This document shows, piece by piece, positions 49,671 to 59,129 of a stretch of 64,000 nucleotides of DNA (the first letter of the stretch is position 1; each line of letters starts with the position of its first letter). The notes under the pieces are model-generated. The model did not search any database and was not told the origin of the DNA. It saw only the letters and a list, made by a program, of their open reading frames with translations. The stretch is taken from contig NZ_CP106855.1 of NCBI RefSeq assembly GCF_002209355.2, positions 3,617,189 through 3,681,188 on the forward strand, read 5' to 3'. This DNA comes from Bdellovibrio sp. SKB1291214. GTDB taxonomy: Bacteria > Bdellovibrionota > Bdellovibrionia > Bdellovibrionales > Bdellovibrionaceae. A program made the position numbers and the translations under genes.

Positions 49671-49740
49671 GGTTTAAGTGTAGGCCTGACATCGTCGCGA
49701 GGCTAGTACATATAAAGTCCAAACATTCTTTGGAGGCGCC

Positions 49741-50619
49741 GTGTCCCGAGTTCTACTGGTAGGTTTATCATTGATGGCTATGGCTTCTTGCACCCCTAAT
49801 GCAGGAAACGTAACAAGCGCGGTTGGCGTAAAAATTATTAATGGGACCGAAGTCCAGGAGCTTGATTCCATCGCTCCTCACTTGGTTGCAGTTTATGATT
49901 CCGAAAACATGGCTGTATGCACGGGCACTTTGATTGCGCCAAATATCGTTTTGACGGCAGCTCATTGCATTTCCACGAAAGCGCAAAATCTAAAAGTCGT
50001 TTTCGGTTTAAACATGGACGAGATGTTGAGCGCACGGGAACCAGATATCAAGGATCTATACGTTCACAACGTAAGCGCTGTTAAAGTTCACCCGAAATGG
50101 AACTTGGAAAAAAATGAAGAAAAAGCCAATGACTGGCACGACCTAGCAGTTTTGAAATTCAAAGGTAACGCACCTGAAGGTTTCATCCCAGCTGAGTTTT
50201 TGACTGACCTTAATGTACTTCAACCAGGTGTGACGGCTTATGTCGCGGGTTACGGTGTGAATGCTGTTGAATCTCGCAACGTAAATGCGGACGAAAAACT
50301 TTTGCCAGGAGAGGAATCTTTCTGTGACGAAAAAGGTTGTGTTTACGTTAAATTTTCTGGCGACGGTTTGTTGCGTTGGACTCTGGCTCCCATCGCGACA
50401 TTGGAGGGCACAGAGCTTCGTTTGGACGAGCAAAACTCTGGGACATGCGGGGGCGATTCGGGTGGCCCAGCATTCGTGTTGAAAGATGGAAGATATCAAC
50501 TGTTTGGTGTTACGAGCCGTGGCAGTTTATTTTGTAATTCAGTCGGCGTTTACACGATCGCATTGAAGCTTTCAGACTTTTTGAAACCAGCTATTGAGAG
50601 CCTTCAACAGCAAAAATAA
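49741..50619 (+). CDS. Trypsin-like serine protease, lipoprotein
   Basis: The 292-residue product has a signal with lipobox C17 in MAMASC. A chymotrypsin-fold protease follows, starting KIINGTEV, with catalytic triad H75 (LTAAHC), D134 (DLAVL) and S240 (GDSGGP). Four or more cysteines could form disulfides. The residue six before S240 is Gly, not Asp, which argues against strict trypsin-type Lys/Arg specificity. Predatory bacteria use many such exported proteases, but the target here is unknown. The GTG start follows TGGAGGCG. Confidence 0.9.
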   Translation: MSRVLLVGLSLMAMASCTPNAGNVTSAVGVKIINGTEVQELDSIAPHLVAVYDSENMAVCTGTLIAPNIVLTAAHCISTKAQNLKVVFGLNMDEMLSAREPDIKDLYVHNVSAVKVHPKWNLEKNEEKANDWHDLAVLKFKGNAPEGFIPAEFLTDLNVLQPGVTAYVAGYGVNAVESRNVNADEKLLPGEESFCDEKGCVYVKFSGDGLLRWTLAPIATLEGTELRLDEQNSGTCGGDSGGPAFVLKDGRYQLFGVTSRGSLFCNSVGVYTIALKLSDFLKPAIESLQQQK

Positions 50620-50680
50620 GCGGTCTCGGTTTGAGACAGCGACATATAAAAAGTGGCAACTGACCAGAAGTTGTCAGGGA

Positions 50681-50700
50681 AAGGGGCTTTAAAGCCCCTT
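50681..50700 (+). terminator. Palindromic stem after protease gene
   Basis: AAGGGGC and GCCCCTT flank TTTAAA, a perfect palindrome, followed by TATTCTTT. It is likely the protease terminator. Confidence 0.75.
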
Positions 50701-50772
50701 TATTCTTTGTAAAGCAGGCAAGCTCCTTGCACTCCTAAATAGTGAGATTAAGATTTAATTTGTGAGGATTTT

Positions 50773-51078
50773 ATGAAGTTATTGAAACTATCAATTGCTC
50801 TATGTTTGGTGGGCGTGTCTGCTTTTGCCGGTGTTCCGCAGGGTCGCATCACGAACAAGATTGATTCACAAAATGCAGAAATCGCTTTACGCGGTCTGAA
50901 GGCCGGAGACAAGGTAAACTTACTTCAACAAGTTTGCGAAGGTCCCAAGGTCAAACTATGCCATACTGAAAAAGTTGGTAGCGCTGTTGTCTCTAAGGTT
51001 ATTGACTCTGACAGATCTGAGATCCGTATTGAAGGTCAACAACCTGTGAAGGAAAACCTTATTATCGAAAAGCAGTAA
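50773..51078 (+). CDS. Small exported protein of unknown function
   Basis: The 101-residue product has a clear signal peptide (MKLLKLSIALCLVGVSAFAG). A beta-rich soluble part follows, with C55 in LLQQVCEGP and C63 in VKLCHTEK, which could form one disulfide. No family is recognised. The ATG follows TGTGAGGATT. It is convergent with, and 1 base from, the outer-membrane barrel gene. Confidence 0.7.
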   Translation: MKLLKLSIALCLVGVSAFAGVPQGRITNKIDSQNAEIALRGLKAGDKVNLLQQVCEGPKVKLCHTEKVGSAVVSKVIDSDRSEIRIEGQQPVKENLIIEKQ

Positions 51079-51079
51079 C

Positions 51080-52162
51080 TTAGAAGTGTGCGATGGCGCC
51101 CAACGTGATCATGTGTGAATGGTTCGTTAAGGTGCCGTTTGCGTCTTTTAATACATTTTGATCCGCTTGATCTTGGCGGAATTCTAAATACACTTTCAAA
51201 TGCTCTGACAAGCTGTATTTATCTCCCACAGTCCAAACTTCGACTTTGTCTGCACCCGAATAGTAAGCGCCCGTTGTGCCATTTAAAGCGTCCAGCTCTC
51301 CGGCTCCCAAAATATTTTCGTATCTTACTCCTAAAGTATGTTTGCCCATGACGGATGATAGCTGGGAGGAAACCGATTGAGCATAGTGAAGGGTGTCGCC
51401 TTCTGGAGTCTGTGTGCGGCTGTCATAAGATACCGACCAAGCAAAGTCATCGCTAAATTTATATGTTAACCAGATATTGGAAGTTGATTTTTCAATAGTC
51501 GTTCCTGGTATGATTGTCGATGCGTCTTTCCCGGTATAATGCCCGGCGAACCACAAAAAGCGGCCTGACACTCCTGTGGCTGAAAGCTCCGTAGTTTTTG
51601 TCGATGCCATATCATCGCCATATAAATTGTAAGCGCTGCGATTGTAAGTGCTTAGAGTTACAGCCAACCACTCGCCAGGGTTGAATTTCAAACGTGCGCC
51701 TTCGTTGTAGCCGGGGACTATGCTTTGATAGGCGACTGTGTTTCCGTAAAGCACGTTTTCAACTTTCATTGCCGATTCAAAACCTAAGGTTGAACAAAGT
51801 CTCCCGAAGCCGATAGACCACGAAGGATCAATCTTATAATAGACCTCTAGCTGATCAAGGGTACCAAAACTATTTTTAGCGGTACCGGAGGGAGTGGTGA
51901 CCTCGATCGGCATATACATCAGCCGTGCAAAGAATGACAGTTCCTGGGTTTCTTTCTTCAAAATGATTTGAGCACTGTTAAAGCGAAATTGCTCGTCCAA
52001 TGCGCCCGCGGAAGCAGGGTATGCGTTATTCCCTGCGGAAAGGAAGTTGTACTCAAAGTCAGCTTCTCCTTGAGCGGTGATTCCAGAAAGTACTTCTTCA
52101 GCGCTTGCAGCGAAAGGCAGGCTCAAACAAATTGCAGTTAAGAAGGCGGTCGTCGTTTTCAT
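51080..52162 (-). CDS. Outer-membrane beta-barrel protein (porin-like)
   Basis: The 360-residue product has a signal peptide cleaved near ASAEE. It then alternates hydrophobic and polar residues throughout, with many aromatic girdle residues, and ends in AIAHF, the C-terminal aromatic expected for barrel insertion. Glycines and serines mark turns. It looks like the BBP2-type barrel family. The solute is unknown. Its transcript is divergent from the chemoreceptor. Confidence 0.75.
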   Translation of the reverse strand: MKTTTAFLTAICLSLPFAASAEEVLSGITAQGEADFEYNFLSAGNNAYPASAGALDEQFRFNSAQIILKKETQELSFFARLMYMPIEVTTPSGTAKNSFGTLDQLEVYYKIDPSWSIGFGRLCSTLGFESAMKVENVLYGNTVAYQSIVPGYNEGARLKFNPGEWLAVTLSTYNRSAYNLYGDDMASTKTTELSATGVSGRFLWFAGHYTGKDASTIIPGTTIEKSTSNIWLTYKFSDDFAWSVSYDSRTQTPEGDTLHYAQSVSSQLSSVMGKHTLGVRYENILGAGELDALNGTTGAYYSGADKVEVWTVGDKYSLSEHLKVYLEFRQDQADQNVLKDANGTLTNHSHMITLGAIAHF

Positions 52163-52312
52163 TGGGACTTTTATCGGGGGTTTCCGGGCTCACATTAAGG
52201 GGGGGATAATAGTTTTAACGAATAAGACCATGGTCCAGTTTGTCTCATTATGCTCATGTCGTGTGTTAAAGGACCGATAAATATTTGAGTCCTAAATTTA
52301 TCTGAGGAAGAC

Positions 52313-53962
52313 ATGCAAAATTCTAAAAGCTCATGGTTTAAAGGCATCAAAGGTCGCTTACTATTAGTAGCCGTATTTCCATTCATCGCATTTGCGACGA
52401 TATTTGGCTTTACCTATAAAGGCCTTGATGAATTGGGAGTTTTACTTAACAGCGCCCACAATCAGATCATTCCAAACATTGAAGCGTTAGGGGAGATGCG
52501 AGTTTCGCAAAACAGATTTGGTTACCGCATCTGGGAGGGGATCATCAATCCTGAAGACCGTCCCGAGGCCGTGAAGCAAGCAGAAGAAACTTTGTTGAAA
52601 TTTGAAAAAGCTTACAAGCGCTATACGGAAGCCCACTTCAGTGCTGAAGAAAAAGCTATGTACGAGGAATACAAGCAGTGGTTTCCTCAATACACCTCCT
52701 TGGCTCGCTCCATTCTTTCAAACGTGGAAAAGGGTACTGACCAATCAGTCGCTCAAGGCAGAAAAGATCTGGATGAAACTCTTCACATTTACTCGGGTAA
52801 GATCGAGGAATTCAGTGTCAAAGTTTCCAAATATTATAGCGACAGAGCTGTCGCTGAAGGTAAAGAATTCGTCGCTTCTAGAACTCAGATCACGAATATG
52901 ATTATTCTGGTCACTCTTTGTGCGGGCTTGCTAATTCTGGCGCTTCAGTTGTTACAAGCGGCAAAAATTTCGAATGTCACTGGAAACGTGGCTTCAAAGC
53001 TGAGCGATGCCAATCACAAAGTCGTTCATTCTGTGGAGCAGTTGGCAGCTGCCGGCAATGCATTGTCGCAGAATTCCACGGAGGCGGCCGCTTCCCTTGA
53101 AGAAACAGTGGCGGCGTTGGAAGAATTAACTTCTATGGTGCAAATGAATTCAGACAATGCGAAACAAGCGGCGTCCTTGGCACTGACTTCCCGTAACGAA
53201 GCTGAAAAAGGTGAGCAAGAAATAACGGCTTTGATTAAATCCATGGGCGAGATTTCAGCGTCATCTAAAAAAATTGAAGAAATCATTTCAGTCATTGATG
53301 ATATTGCTTTCCAAACGAACTTACTTGCATTGAATGCAGCTGTTGAGGCCGCTCGTGCAGGAGAGCAAGGCAAAGGCTTTGCGGTTGTTGCGGAAGCGGT
53401 TCGTGCCCTGGCGCAAAGAAGTGCTTCTTCGGCAAAGGACATCGAAAGTTTGATTAAAGTGTCTGTAAATCAAGTTGAAACGGGAAGCAAAGTCGCAAAT
53501 TCTAGTGGGGCGGTTTTGACTGGAATAGTTGCTTCGATTAAAAAAGTCTCTGATTTAAATAACGAAATCTCTGCGGCAAGCTCAGAGCAAACGACGGGTA
53601 TCCAACAAATCAGTCGCGCGATGAATCAGTTGGATCAAGCCTCCCAATCTAACGCGGCTTCTGCGGAGGAGATTGCAGCGACCACAACAGAGATCAATCG
53701 TTTGGCGCAAACTTCTCAGCAGCTAACGAATGAGTTAGATGCCGTCGTGACTGGAAATACTGCAGAAATGAATGTAGAACAAAAAGTTCCAACAGCAGCT
53801 GCAAAACCTTCTAAATCAGTGAAACCGGCAGAACCTGCGGTCACTCAAGCTAAAGTGATTCCGATGAAGAAACCTTCTGCCAAACCTGTCAGTACTGCCG
53901 AAGAAATGATTCCGTTCGATGATGAACCAAGAGGGAAAATTGGGAACCGAGACGGATTCTAG
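52313..53962 (+). CDS. Methyl-accepting chemotaxis protein, no clear HAMP
   Basis: The 549-residue receptor has an N-terminal membrane helix (about 14-36) and a four-helix sensing domain. A second helix (about 194-214) is followed by a long cytoplasmic coiled coil. The signalling tip is [33 protein letters not shown]. No clear HAMP domain follows the second membrane helix. The tail is rich in Lys/Pro/Ala and ends [20 protein letters not shown]; no NWETF-type tether is seen. CCGATAA at 52274-52280 could be a sigma-28 -10 box, but its -35 is not evident. Confidence 0.9.
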   Translation: MQNSKSSWFKGIKGRLLLVAVFPFIAFATIFGFTYKGLDELGVLLNSAHNQIIPNIEALGEMRVSQNRFGYRIWEGIINPEDRPEAVKQAEETLLKFEKAYKRYTEAHFSAEEKAMYEEYKQWFPQYTSLARSILSNVEKGTDQSVAQGRKDLDETLHIYSGKIEEFSVKVSKYYSDRAVAEGKEFVASRTQITNMIILVTLCAGLLILALQLLQAAKISNVTGNVASKLSDANHKVVHSVEQLAAAGNALSQNSTEAAASLEETVAALEELTSMVQMNSDNAKQAASLALTSRNEAEKGEQEITALIKSMGEISASSKKIEEIISVIDDIAFQTNLLALNAAVEAARAGEQGKGFAVVAEAVRALAQRSASSAKDIESLIKVSVNQVETGSKVANSSGAVLTGIVASIKKVSDLNNEISAASSEQTTGIQQISRAMNQLDQASQSNAASAEEIAATTTEINRLAQTSQQLTNELDAVVTGNTAEMNVEQKVPTAAAKPSKSVKPAEPAVTQAKVIPMKKPSAKPVSTAEEMIPFDDEPRGKIGNRDGF

Positions 53963-54101
53963 TTTGGTTTATTTTGATTAGAGGCCGGGAGACTGGCCTT
54001 TTTCATTAAGTGTTGTTTCATTTTAAGAAATATTCTGCCTTTGGTCTGGGCAACACTTCTCACATGTGTTCAATCCCTGCCGACCAAGATACAATTGTGC
54101 A

Positions 54102-55070
54102 ATGACAGACCCTCAGCCCAAGATGATCATGGTGGGTGTGGAACTCTTTACAGAGAACTTCCCGCTACCTGCAGACGTTTATACTCGATTGCCTTCGGGC
54201 CAATATCTTTTGGTTGGTAAAAAAGGCGAGAAAAGTAATTTTCAGAGCCTGCATATGACGGCGCAGAAAAAAGCCGAGCTGTATGTGCGCGGTACCGACT
54301 ATGAAACTGTTATTCAATTTAATATGGCCTTAGCGAAAACGGCCGTCAGCAAAAGCGAAATTCCGACGAATTTGAAATTGAACTTAATCACGGGCCTTGC
54401 GGATTCTGCGATCAACGATTTAGTGGATCGCAATATTGTAAGCGGGTCCTACGAGCGGGTAAAACAACTGTCCGGCTTTATCAAAGAAACCGTAGCACAA
54501 GTGACAGATGTCGATAAGCTTTTGGCGCTTTTAAGCAAACTCCCTAAGGACAGTGCTTCTCACGGCATGGCAACGGCCGCGATTTCACTTTTAATCGCAG
54601 AGCAAATGGAAATTCAGTCCAAGCCGACATTGGAGAAAGTGGCATTGGGTGCCATGTTGCAAGATATCGGTTTGAAAGAGATCCCAGAAGCCGTGTTAAA
54701 AAAGAAGCGCGTGGACCGGACGATTGAAGAAACCACTCACTATGAATCTCATACGATGCGTGGAGTGGAATTGTTACAAGATTTGCGAGAAATACCCTCT
54801 GACGTCTTAGCGATCATTCTTGAACATCATGAGAATGCCATCGGTATGGGGTATCCCCGTCGTATTCGTGATCTAAAAATGAATCCGTTAGCGCGTATCG
54901 TGGCGGTGGCTAATTATTTTATGGAACTGCTTCACGACCCGACAGTTGAGGTGACAGCCAAAACTCCCGAAGAGGCTATTCACTATATGGAAACCACATT
55001 AGGTCAGCCTTTCAACAAGCAAGTTTTTGCCGCATTGAAAGAAGTCGTTTTTGCTCACCGAAGAGTTTAA
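54102..55070 (+). CDS. Degenerate HD-GYP-domain protein
   Basis: The 322-residue product has an N-terminal region (about 1-130) of unknown fold and then an HD-GYP-like domain. The HD pair reads LQDIGL, so the metal-binding His is Gln. EHHENAIGMGYP has the second HH and the GYP, but the usual HHE-x-x-D-G is HHE-N-A-I-G. This suggests altered or lost cyclic-di-GMP phosphodiesterase activity. The start at 54102 (MTDPQPK) is chosen over GTG 54066. An effector role is inference. Confidence 0.85.
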   Translation: MTDPQPKMIMVGVELFTENFPLPADVYTRLPSGQYLLVGKKGEKSNFQSLHMTAQKKAELYVRGTDYETVIQFNMALAKTAVSKSEIPTNLKLNLITGLADSAINDLVDRNIVSGSYERVKQLSGFIKETVAQVTDVDKLLALLSKLPKDSASHGMATAAISLLIAEQMEIQSKPTLEKVALGAMLQDIGLKEIPEAVLKKKRVDRTIEETTHYESHTMRGVELLQDLREIPSDVLAIILEHHENAIGMGYPRRIRDLKMNPLARIVAVANYFMELLHDPTVEVTAKTPEEAIHYMETTLGQPFNKQVFAALKEVVFAHRRV

Positions 55071-55087
55071 AAAATCTGTGTTAAATA

Positions 55088-55123
55088 AAAAAAGCGCACT
55101 CCGAGGTGCGCTTTTTATTTTTT
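55088..55123 (+). terminator. Bidirectional terminator
   Basis: AAAGCGCACT (55091-55100) pairs with GGTGCGCTTT (55105-55114) across CCGA, with A and T runs on both sides. It serves the HD-GYP-like gene and the convergent nuclease-like gene. Confidence 0.9.
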
Positions 55124-55136
55124 CGCGGGGTCAAAC

Positions 55137-55709
55137 CTAGGGTTTAGCGCAAACACCTTGTTTTTGGCAGCGGAGCATATCGCCTGTGTGTTGGTGCAGC
55201 TCGTTCAAAGTGTAACCAAGTTCTTGATCGTAGCCTGCAGAGACAGCGCCTAACTGTCCAATAGTGATGAAATCGTTAATTCCTTCAAACCATGCCTGGT
55301 CATATTGTTGACCCGTTGACGTTGATTTAAAATAAACGGTGCCGTTTGAGCGGATGGTTTTTAGAAAACGGCCTCTTTGATCGCGCGCTTTTTGCAAACC
55401 GCCGCTAAAGCTTTTCCAGCATTTTACTTCGCCAATACGAACAACTTTTTGCATGTTTAAATCGAATACGATGATATCAAGTTCGCCGATAGTTCTGCTG
55501 CCATCACCGTAGGCGATGCCAACTTCAACGGCGTACTGTGGGGCGGGGAATTGTTTTTGAACGTCCAAACGCGCAACTTCTTCGCAGATGGCGCCCGAGT
55601 CTTCATAGCTGCGCGGAATGCTTTTCAGAGCTTCGAAATCTTCAGCCCAATTTGCCGCAAAAAGGTTTAAAGAAAATAAAAGTGCACTCAAGAAAACAGT
55701 CAGTTTCAT
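55137..55709 (-). CDS. Exported PD-(D/E)XK-nuclease-like protein
   Basis: The 190-residue product has a signal peptide (cleavage near LFAAN, about residue 19). The core then matches the nuclease pattern: E43/E44 in a helix, D78 in IGELDIIVFD and E94-x-K96 in RIGEVKCWKS. Cysteines (42, 97, and two near the C terminus) suggest disulfides. A secreted endonuclease for DNA breakdown fits a predatory lifestyle. The assignment rests on the motif and order only, and no close family is named. Confidence 0.65.
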   Translation of the reverse strand: MKLTVFLSALLFSLNLFAANWAEDFEALKSIPRSYEDSGAICEEVARLDVQKQFPAPQYAVEVGIAYGDGSRTIGELDIIVFDLNMQKVVRIGEVKCWKSFSGGLQKARDQRGRFLKTIRSNGTVYFKSTSTGQQYDQAWFEGINDFITIGQLGAVSAGYDQELGYTLNELHQHTGDMLRCQKQGVCAKP

Positions 55710-55840
55710 ATCCCCTCCAATAGGGCTTAGTGATCGCTGAGGGACTTATTAAGTTCAAGGAATTAGTCCCCAATATTAAAAGTGCGCCGCAGCATTGGAG
55801 TTCGCTTGTATTAATTACTCGCACTCAGTAAGACGACCCC

Positions 55841-56521
55841 ATGACGAAAAAAGTGATTTCTTTTCTACTTCTTGTGGGGAGTTGTGGAGCGCCGGCATCG
55901 GCTTTGGCAGGATGGATTCCTGGCAAGGAGGATCGTTGGAATCAATACGTATCGCGAGTGGAGCAAGTCGCTTCCCGTGAGCGTGCCATTCCAGACGAAG
56001 CTATCGACAGAACCATCAAATTTTTAAAAGCCAACCGCTCTAAACTTGAAAGGAGCATTAACAATCGCAGCGTTGTGATCATTAATGACTTCACTCAAGA
56101 AAGTACACGCGATCGCATGTTCGTGATCTATGTGAATCTGGGTAAAGTGGAACGCTATAAAGTTGCTCATGGAATTGGCAGTGGTGAGGGGCCTCATGTC
56201 TATAAGTGCTCCAACACTGTGGGCTCCAAAGCGACACCGCCTGGCTTTATGTTGGTGCAAAACGAAAATCGCAACTCGCAGTTCGGTTCCGCTTTGTATA
56301 TGGATAGTTTGGAAGCGCGTAACAGCAATTCCCGAGAACGATTCGTGGTTTTTCACCCGAACAAAACGGCGGCTGAACGCGCACGCATCCTGCGTGAGTA
56401 CGGCTTTATTGACCTTAGCGAAGGCTGCACGCAGCTGACTGTTGAGGACTATTATAAGATAAAATACCGCGTTCAGGGCGGGAGCCTTCTTTATAATTTC
56501 TGTCCAGAAGACGCGCGGTAA
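55841..56521 (+). CDS. L,D-transpeptidase-type (YkuD_2) exported protein
   Basis: The 226-residue product has a signal sequence (cleavage near SALAG; a VGSC lipobox-like site is also possible). A catalytic domain of the murein L,D-transpeptidase YkuD_2 type follows. H172 in VVFHPNK and C196 in DLSEGCTQLT take the places of the HG and SxGC motifs. The HG glycine is proline here. It may edit peptidoglycan or prey wall, or be inactive. The ATG lies at 55841. Confidence 0.8.
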   Translation: MTKKVISFLLLVGSCGAPASALAGWIPGKEDRWNQYVSRVEQVASRERAIPDEAIDRTIKFLKANRSKLERSINNRSVVIINDFTQESTRDRMFVIYVNLGKVERYKVAHGIGSGEGPHVYKCSNTVGSKATPPGFMLVQNENRNSQFGSALYMDSLEARNSNSRERFVVFHPNKTAAERARILREYGFIDLSEGCTQLTVEDYYKIKYRVQGGSLLYNFCPEDAR

Positions 56522-56538
56522 TTCGCTGCATCGCTTAT

Positions 56539-56557
56539 ACTCCGACTAGGTCGGAGT
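56539..56557 (+). promoter_or_regulatory. 19-base palindrome upstream of glucosidase gene
   Basis: ACTCCGAC and GTCGGAGT flank TAG, a perfect palindrome. It ends 8 bases before the -35 box at 56566. It could be an operator for the glucosidase gene or the stem of a terminator for the preceding gene; it lacks a T tract, favouring an operator. Confidence 0.5.
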
Positions 56558-56565
56558 AGTTGGTC

Positions 56566-56595
56566 TTGGACATCATCCAAAAATAAAATTATAAC
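56566..56595 (+). promoter_or_regulatory. Promoter for glucosidase gene
   Basis: TTGGAC (56566-56571) and TATAAC (56590-56595) are separated by 18 bases, giving a short leader before the ATG at 56630. Confidence 0.6.
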
Positions 56596-56629
56596 TAGTC
56601 CTTGTAACCACACTTACAAGGACGAATCG

Positions 56630-58309
56630 ATGTCTCATGCAGTTCAACCAAAGAAAATTTGGTGGAAAGAATCCGTAGTATATCAAGTTTACCCACGCTC
56701 TTTTAAAGATTCCAATGGTGATGGAATTGGTGATTTGCAGGGTTTGATTTCTAAGCTTGATTATTTAAAGCATTTGGGGATCGATGTTATCTGGATCTGC
56801 CCTATGTTTAAGTCCCCGATGGACGACAACGGTTATGACATCAGTGACTATCAAGCGATTCACGACGAGTTCGGAACAATGGAAGATTTCGATCAGCTGT
56901 TGAAGGGCTGTCACGATCGCGGCATCCGCTTGATCTTGGATTTGGTTGTTAACCATACAAGCGATGAACATCCGTGGTTTATTGAATCGCGCTCTTCGAA
57001 AGACAATCCTAAACGCGACTGGTACATCTGGCGCGATGGTAAGAATGGCAAAGAGCCCAACAACTGGGAAAGCATTTTCAGCGGTTCTGCATGGAAATAC
57101 GATGAACTGACTCAACAGTGGTTTATGCACGTATTTTCCGCAAGACAGCCTGACTTGAACTGGGAAAACCATGACATGCGTAAAGCTGTTTACGAAATGA
57201 TCTGCTGGTGGTTGGACCGTGGTATCGATGGTTTCCGTATTGATGCCTTCACTCACACTCGTAAAGAGCCTGGTTTGGCAGACATGCCGAATCCAGAAAA
57301 CTTCGAATATGTTCCTTCATATCCTAAACACATGAACGTTCCGGGAGTTCTGGAATACGTTCAAGATCTTTCACAGAATACTTTTCAAAAGTATGACTGC
57401 ATGACCGTGGGCGAAGCTAACGGTGTGAATGCGGAACACGCGGCAGAGTGGGTGGGCGAAACAAAGGGTCGCTTTAACATGGTGATTCAGTTTGAACATG
57501 TGGGCTTGTGGGATACGAACCCCGATCAGCGCTTCAACATGAAAGAATTAAAGCGTGTGTTCGCGAACTGGCAAAAGGGCTTAGAGGGAATTGGTTGGAA
57601 TGCGTTGTTCGTGGAAAACCACGATGTGCCTCGTATTAACTCGAAGTGGGGTGATAATAAGCATCACTGGCACGAGAGCAGCACCGCTATAGCGACGATG
57701 TATTTCATGATGCAAGGGACTCCTTTCATCTATCAGGGGCAAGAGATCGGTATGACAAATACTCATTTCAATGGTCCTGAAGACTTTAACGACGTTTCAG
57801 CGAAAAACTATTTTGTCGTTAAACGCAAAGAGGGTATGACCGATGCTGAAATCACGGCGGAGTTAAATCATACTTCGCGTGACAATGCTCGCACACCGAT
57901 GCAATGGGATTCTTCGCACAATGCGGGATTCAGCACGGGCACCCCGTGGTTGAAAGTAAATCCGAATCACAAGCACATCAACGTAGCAGCGCAGCTGGAC
58001 GATCAAAATTCGATCTTTAACTATTACCGCCGCATGATTCGTTTGCGTCGTCAGCACGAGGGACTTATCTACGGATCTTTCGATATGGTAGCGCCTCACC
58101 ACAAAGAAGTTTTCGCTTACACTCGTACTTATGGTTCGGAAAAATTCTTTATCATTTCCAATATGACTAAAAAGACAGTGCATGTGGAAATTGGCCCTAT
58201 TCATTTACGTCCTGAGGGTTTGTTGATGGCAAATATGGAAGTGACAGACCATGGGATGGAACACAATCTGCACTTAAAACCTTTCGAAGCGCGTATTTAT
58301 AAAATCTAA
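56630..58309 (+). CDS. GH13 alpha-glucosidase (oligo-1,6-glucosidase/trehalose-type)
   Basis: The 559-residue enzyme has the family start VVYQVYPRSFKDSNGDGIGDL. The catalytic triad is D205 (DGFRIDAF), E262 (TVGEANG) and D332 (FVENHDVPR). LDLVVNHTSDEHPWF is also present. This is GH13 subfamily 31-like, acting on short alpha-glucosides such as isomaltose, sucrose or trehalose derivatives. There is no signal peptide, so it is cytoplasmic. Its stop overlaps the convergent hydrolase gene by 4 bases. Confidence 0.92.
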   Translation: MSHAVQPKKIWWKESVVYQVYPRSFKDSNGDGIGDLQGLISKLDYLKHLGIDVIWICPMFKSPMDDNGYDISDYQAIHDEFGTMEDFDQLLKGCHDRGIRLILDLVVNHTSDEHPWFIESRSSKDNPKRDWYIWRDGKNGKEPNNWESIFSGSAWKYDELTQQWFMHVFSARQPDLNWENHDMRKAVYEMICWWLDRGIDGFRIDAFTHTRKEPGLADMPNPENFEYVPSYPKHMNVPGVLEYVQDLSQNTFQKYDCMTVGEANGVNAEHAAEWVGETKGRFNMVIQFEHVGLWDTNPDQRFNMKELKRVFANWQKGLEGIGWNALFVENHDVPRINSKWGDNKHHWHESSTAIATMYFMMQGTPFIYQGQEIGMTNTHFNGPEDFNDVSAKNYFVVKRKEGMTDAEITAELNHTSRDNARTPMQWDSSHNAGFSTGTPWLKVNPNHKHINVAAQLDDQNSIFNYYRRMIRLRRQHEGLIYGSFDMVAPHHKEVFAYTRTYGSEKFFIISNMTKKTVHVEIGPIHLRPEGLLMANMEVTDHGMEHNLHLKPFEARIYKI

Positions 58310-59001
58310 CTCAGCTTTAGCGCGGTCTTGATGATCGCGTTGAGTTCCTGGGGTTTTTCTAAAGGAATGAAATGACCCGATCCTTCGATCATATGTAAAT
58401 GTGATCGAGGGACGGCGCGGTTAAAGGCCTCTAGTTTTTCTTTCGGAGCAATTTGATCTTGAGCTCCGCCCACTAAAGTTATTGGAAACTTCATCGAGTT
58501 TAAATGCATCTTAAGATCTTTGCGATCTAAGGTGGCATTCATCTGATTCAAATACATTTCGGTATTGTTACTTGCTGCCATTTCCAGAATCAAATTTCTG
58601 ATGTGTTCGTTTTTGATGGCATCTGGATGCAAATAGTGTTCAAGCTGTTTGCTAGAGATTCCCCCGAACGCCACTTTTTTTAATAGATTGCGCGTTTGAA
58701 TTCGGATCTTCACTTCGACATCAGTCAGCGGCGAACCCGTGGTGCCAATTAAAACCAATTGTTCCACACGATGCGGAAATTGTGTCGCAAAAACTTGTGC
58801 GACGTAAGCACCCATCGAAAAACCGATCAGTGTGAGTGGTGAGCCAAAGGTCTCATGGATGGCAGCAAGCATCTGATTAAGATTGATCGCCATGCGAAGA
58901 TCGGGGAATGCGCAAGGGGTGCCGGCCAAAATTTCTTTCTGGTACGTCCACAATCGATCATCACAAAGAAAGCCCGGCAGGAAAACCACGTTGGTTGACA
59001 T
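58306..59001 (-). CDS. Alpha/beta-fold hydrolase
   Basis: The 231-residue product has the alpha/beta hydrolase order: nucleophile S62 in GFSMG, acid D in GAQDQIAP and H in GSGHFIPLEKP. An oxyanion-type FLPGFLCDDRLW is near the N terminus. It resembles esterases or carboxylesterases of the MenH/BioH kind. The substrate is unknown. It is convergent with the glucosidase gene. Confidence 0.85.
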   Translation of the reverse strand: MSTNVVFLPGFLCDDRLWTYQKEILAGTPCAFPDLRMAINLNQMLAAIHETFGSPLTLIGFSMGAYVAQVFATQFPHRVEQLVLIGTTGSPLTDVEVKIRIQTRNLLKKVAFGGISSKQLEHYLHPDAIKNEHIRNLILEMAASNNTEMYLNQMNATLDRKDLKMHLNSMKFPITLVGGAQDQIAPKEKLEAFNRAVPRSHLHMIEGSGHFIPLEKPQELNAIIKTALKLS

Positions 59002-59129
59002 ATGTTAAGCATAACAAGCTCTCATGTGAGCTGCAATTCAGTCTGGGATATTTGACAAGGACTCCAAAAGAAATTTGCTAAGCCAAGTCGGGGTTTAGCA
59101 AGATGAAAACACTGAAGGAGTACATTCAA

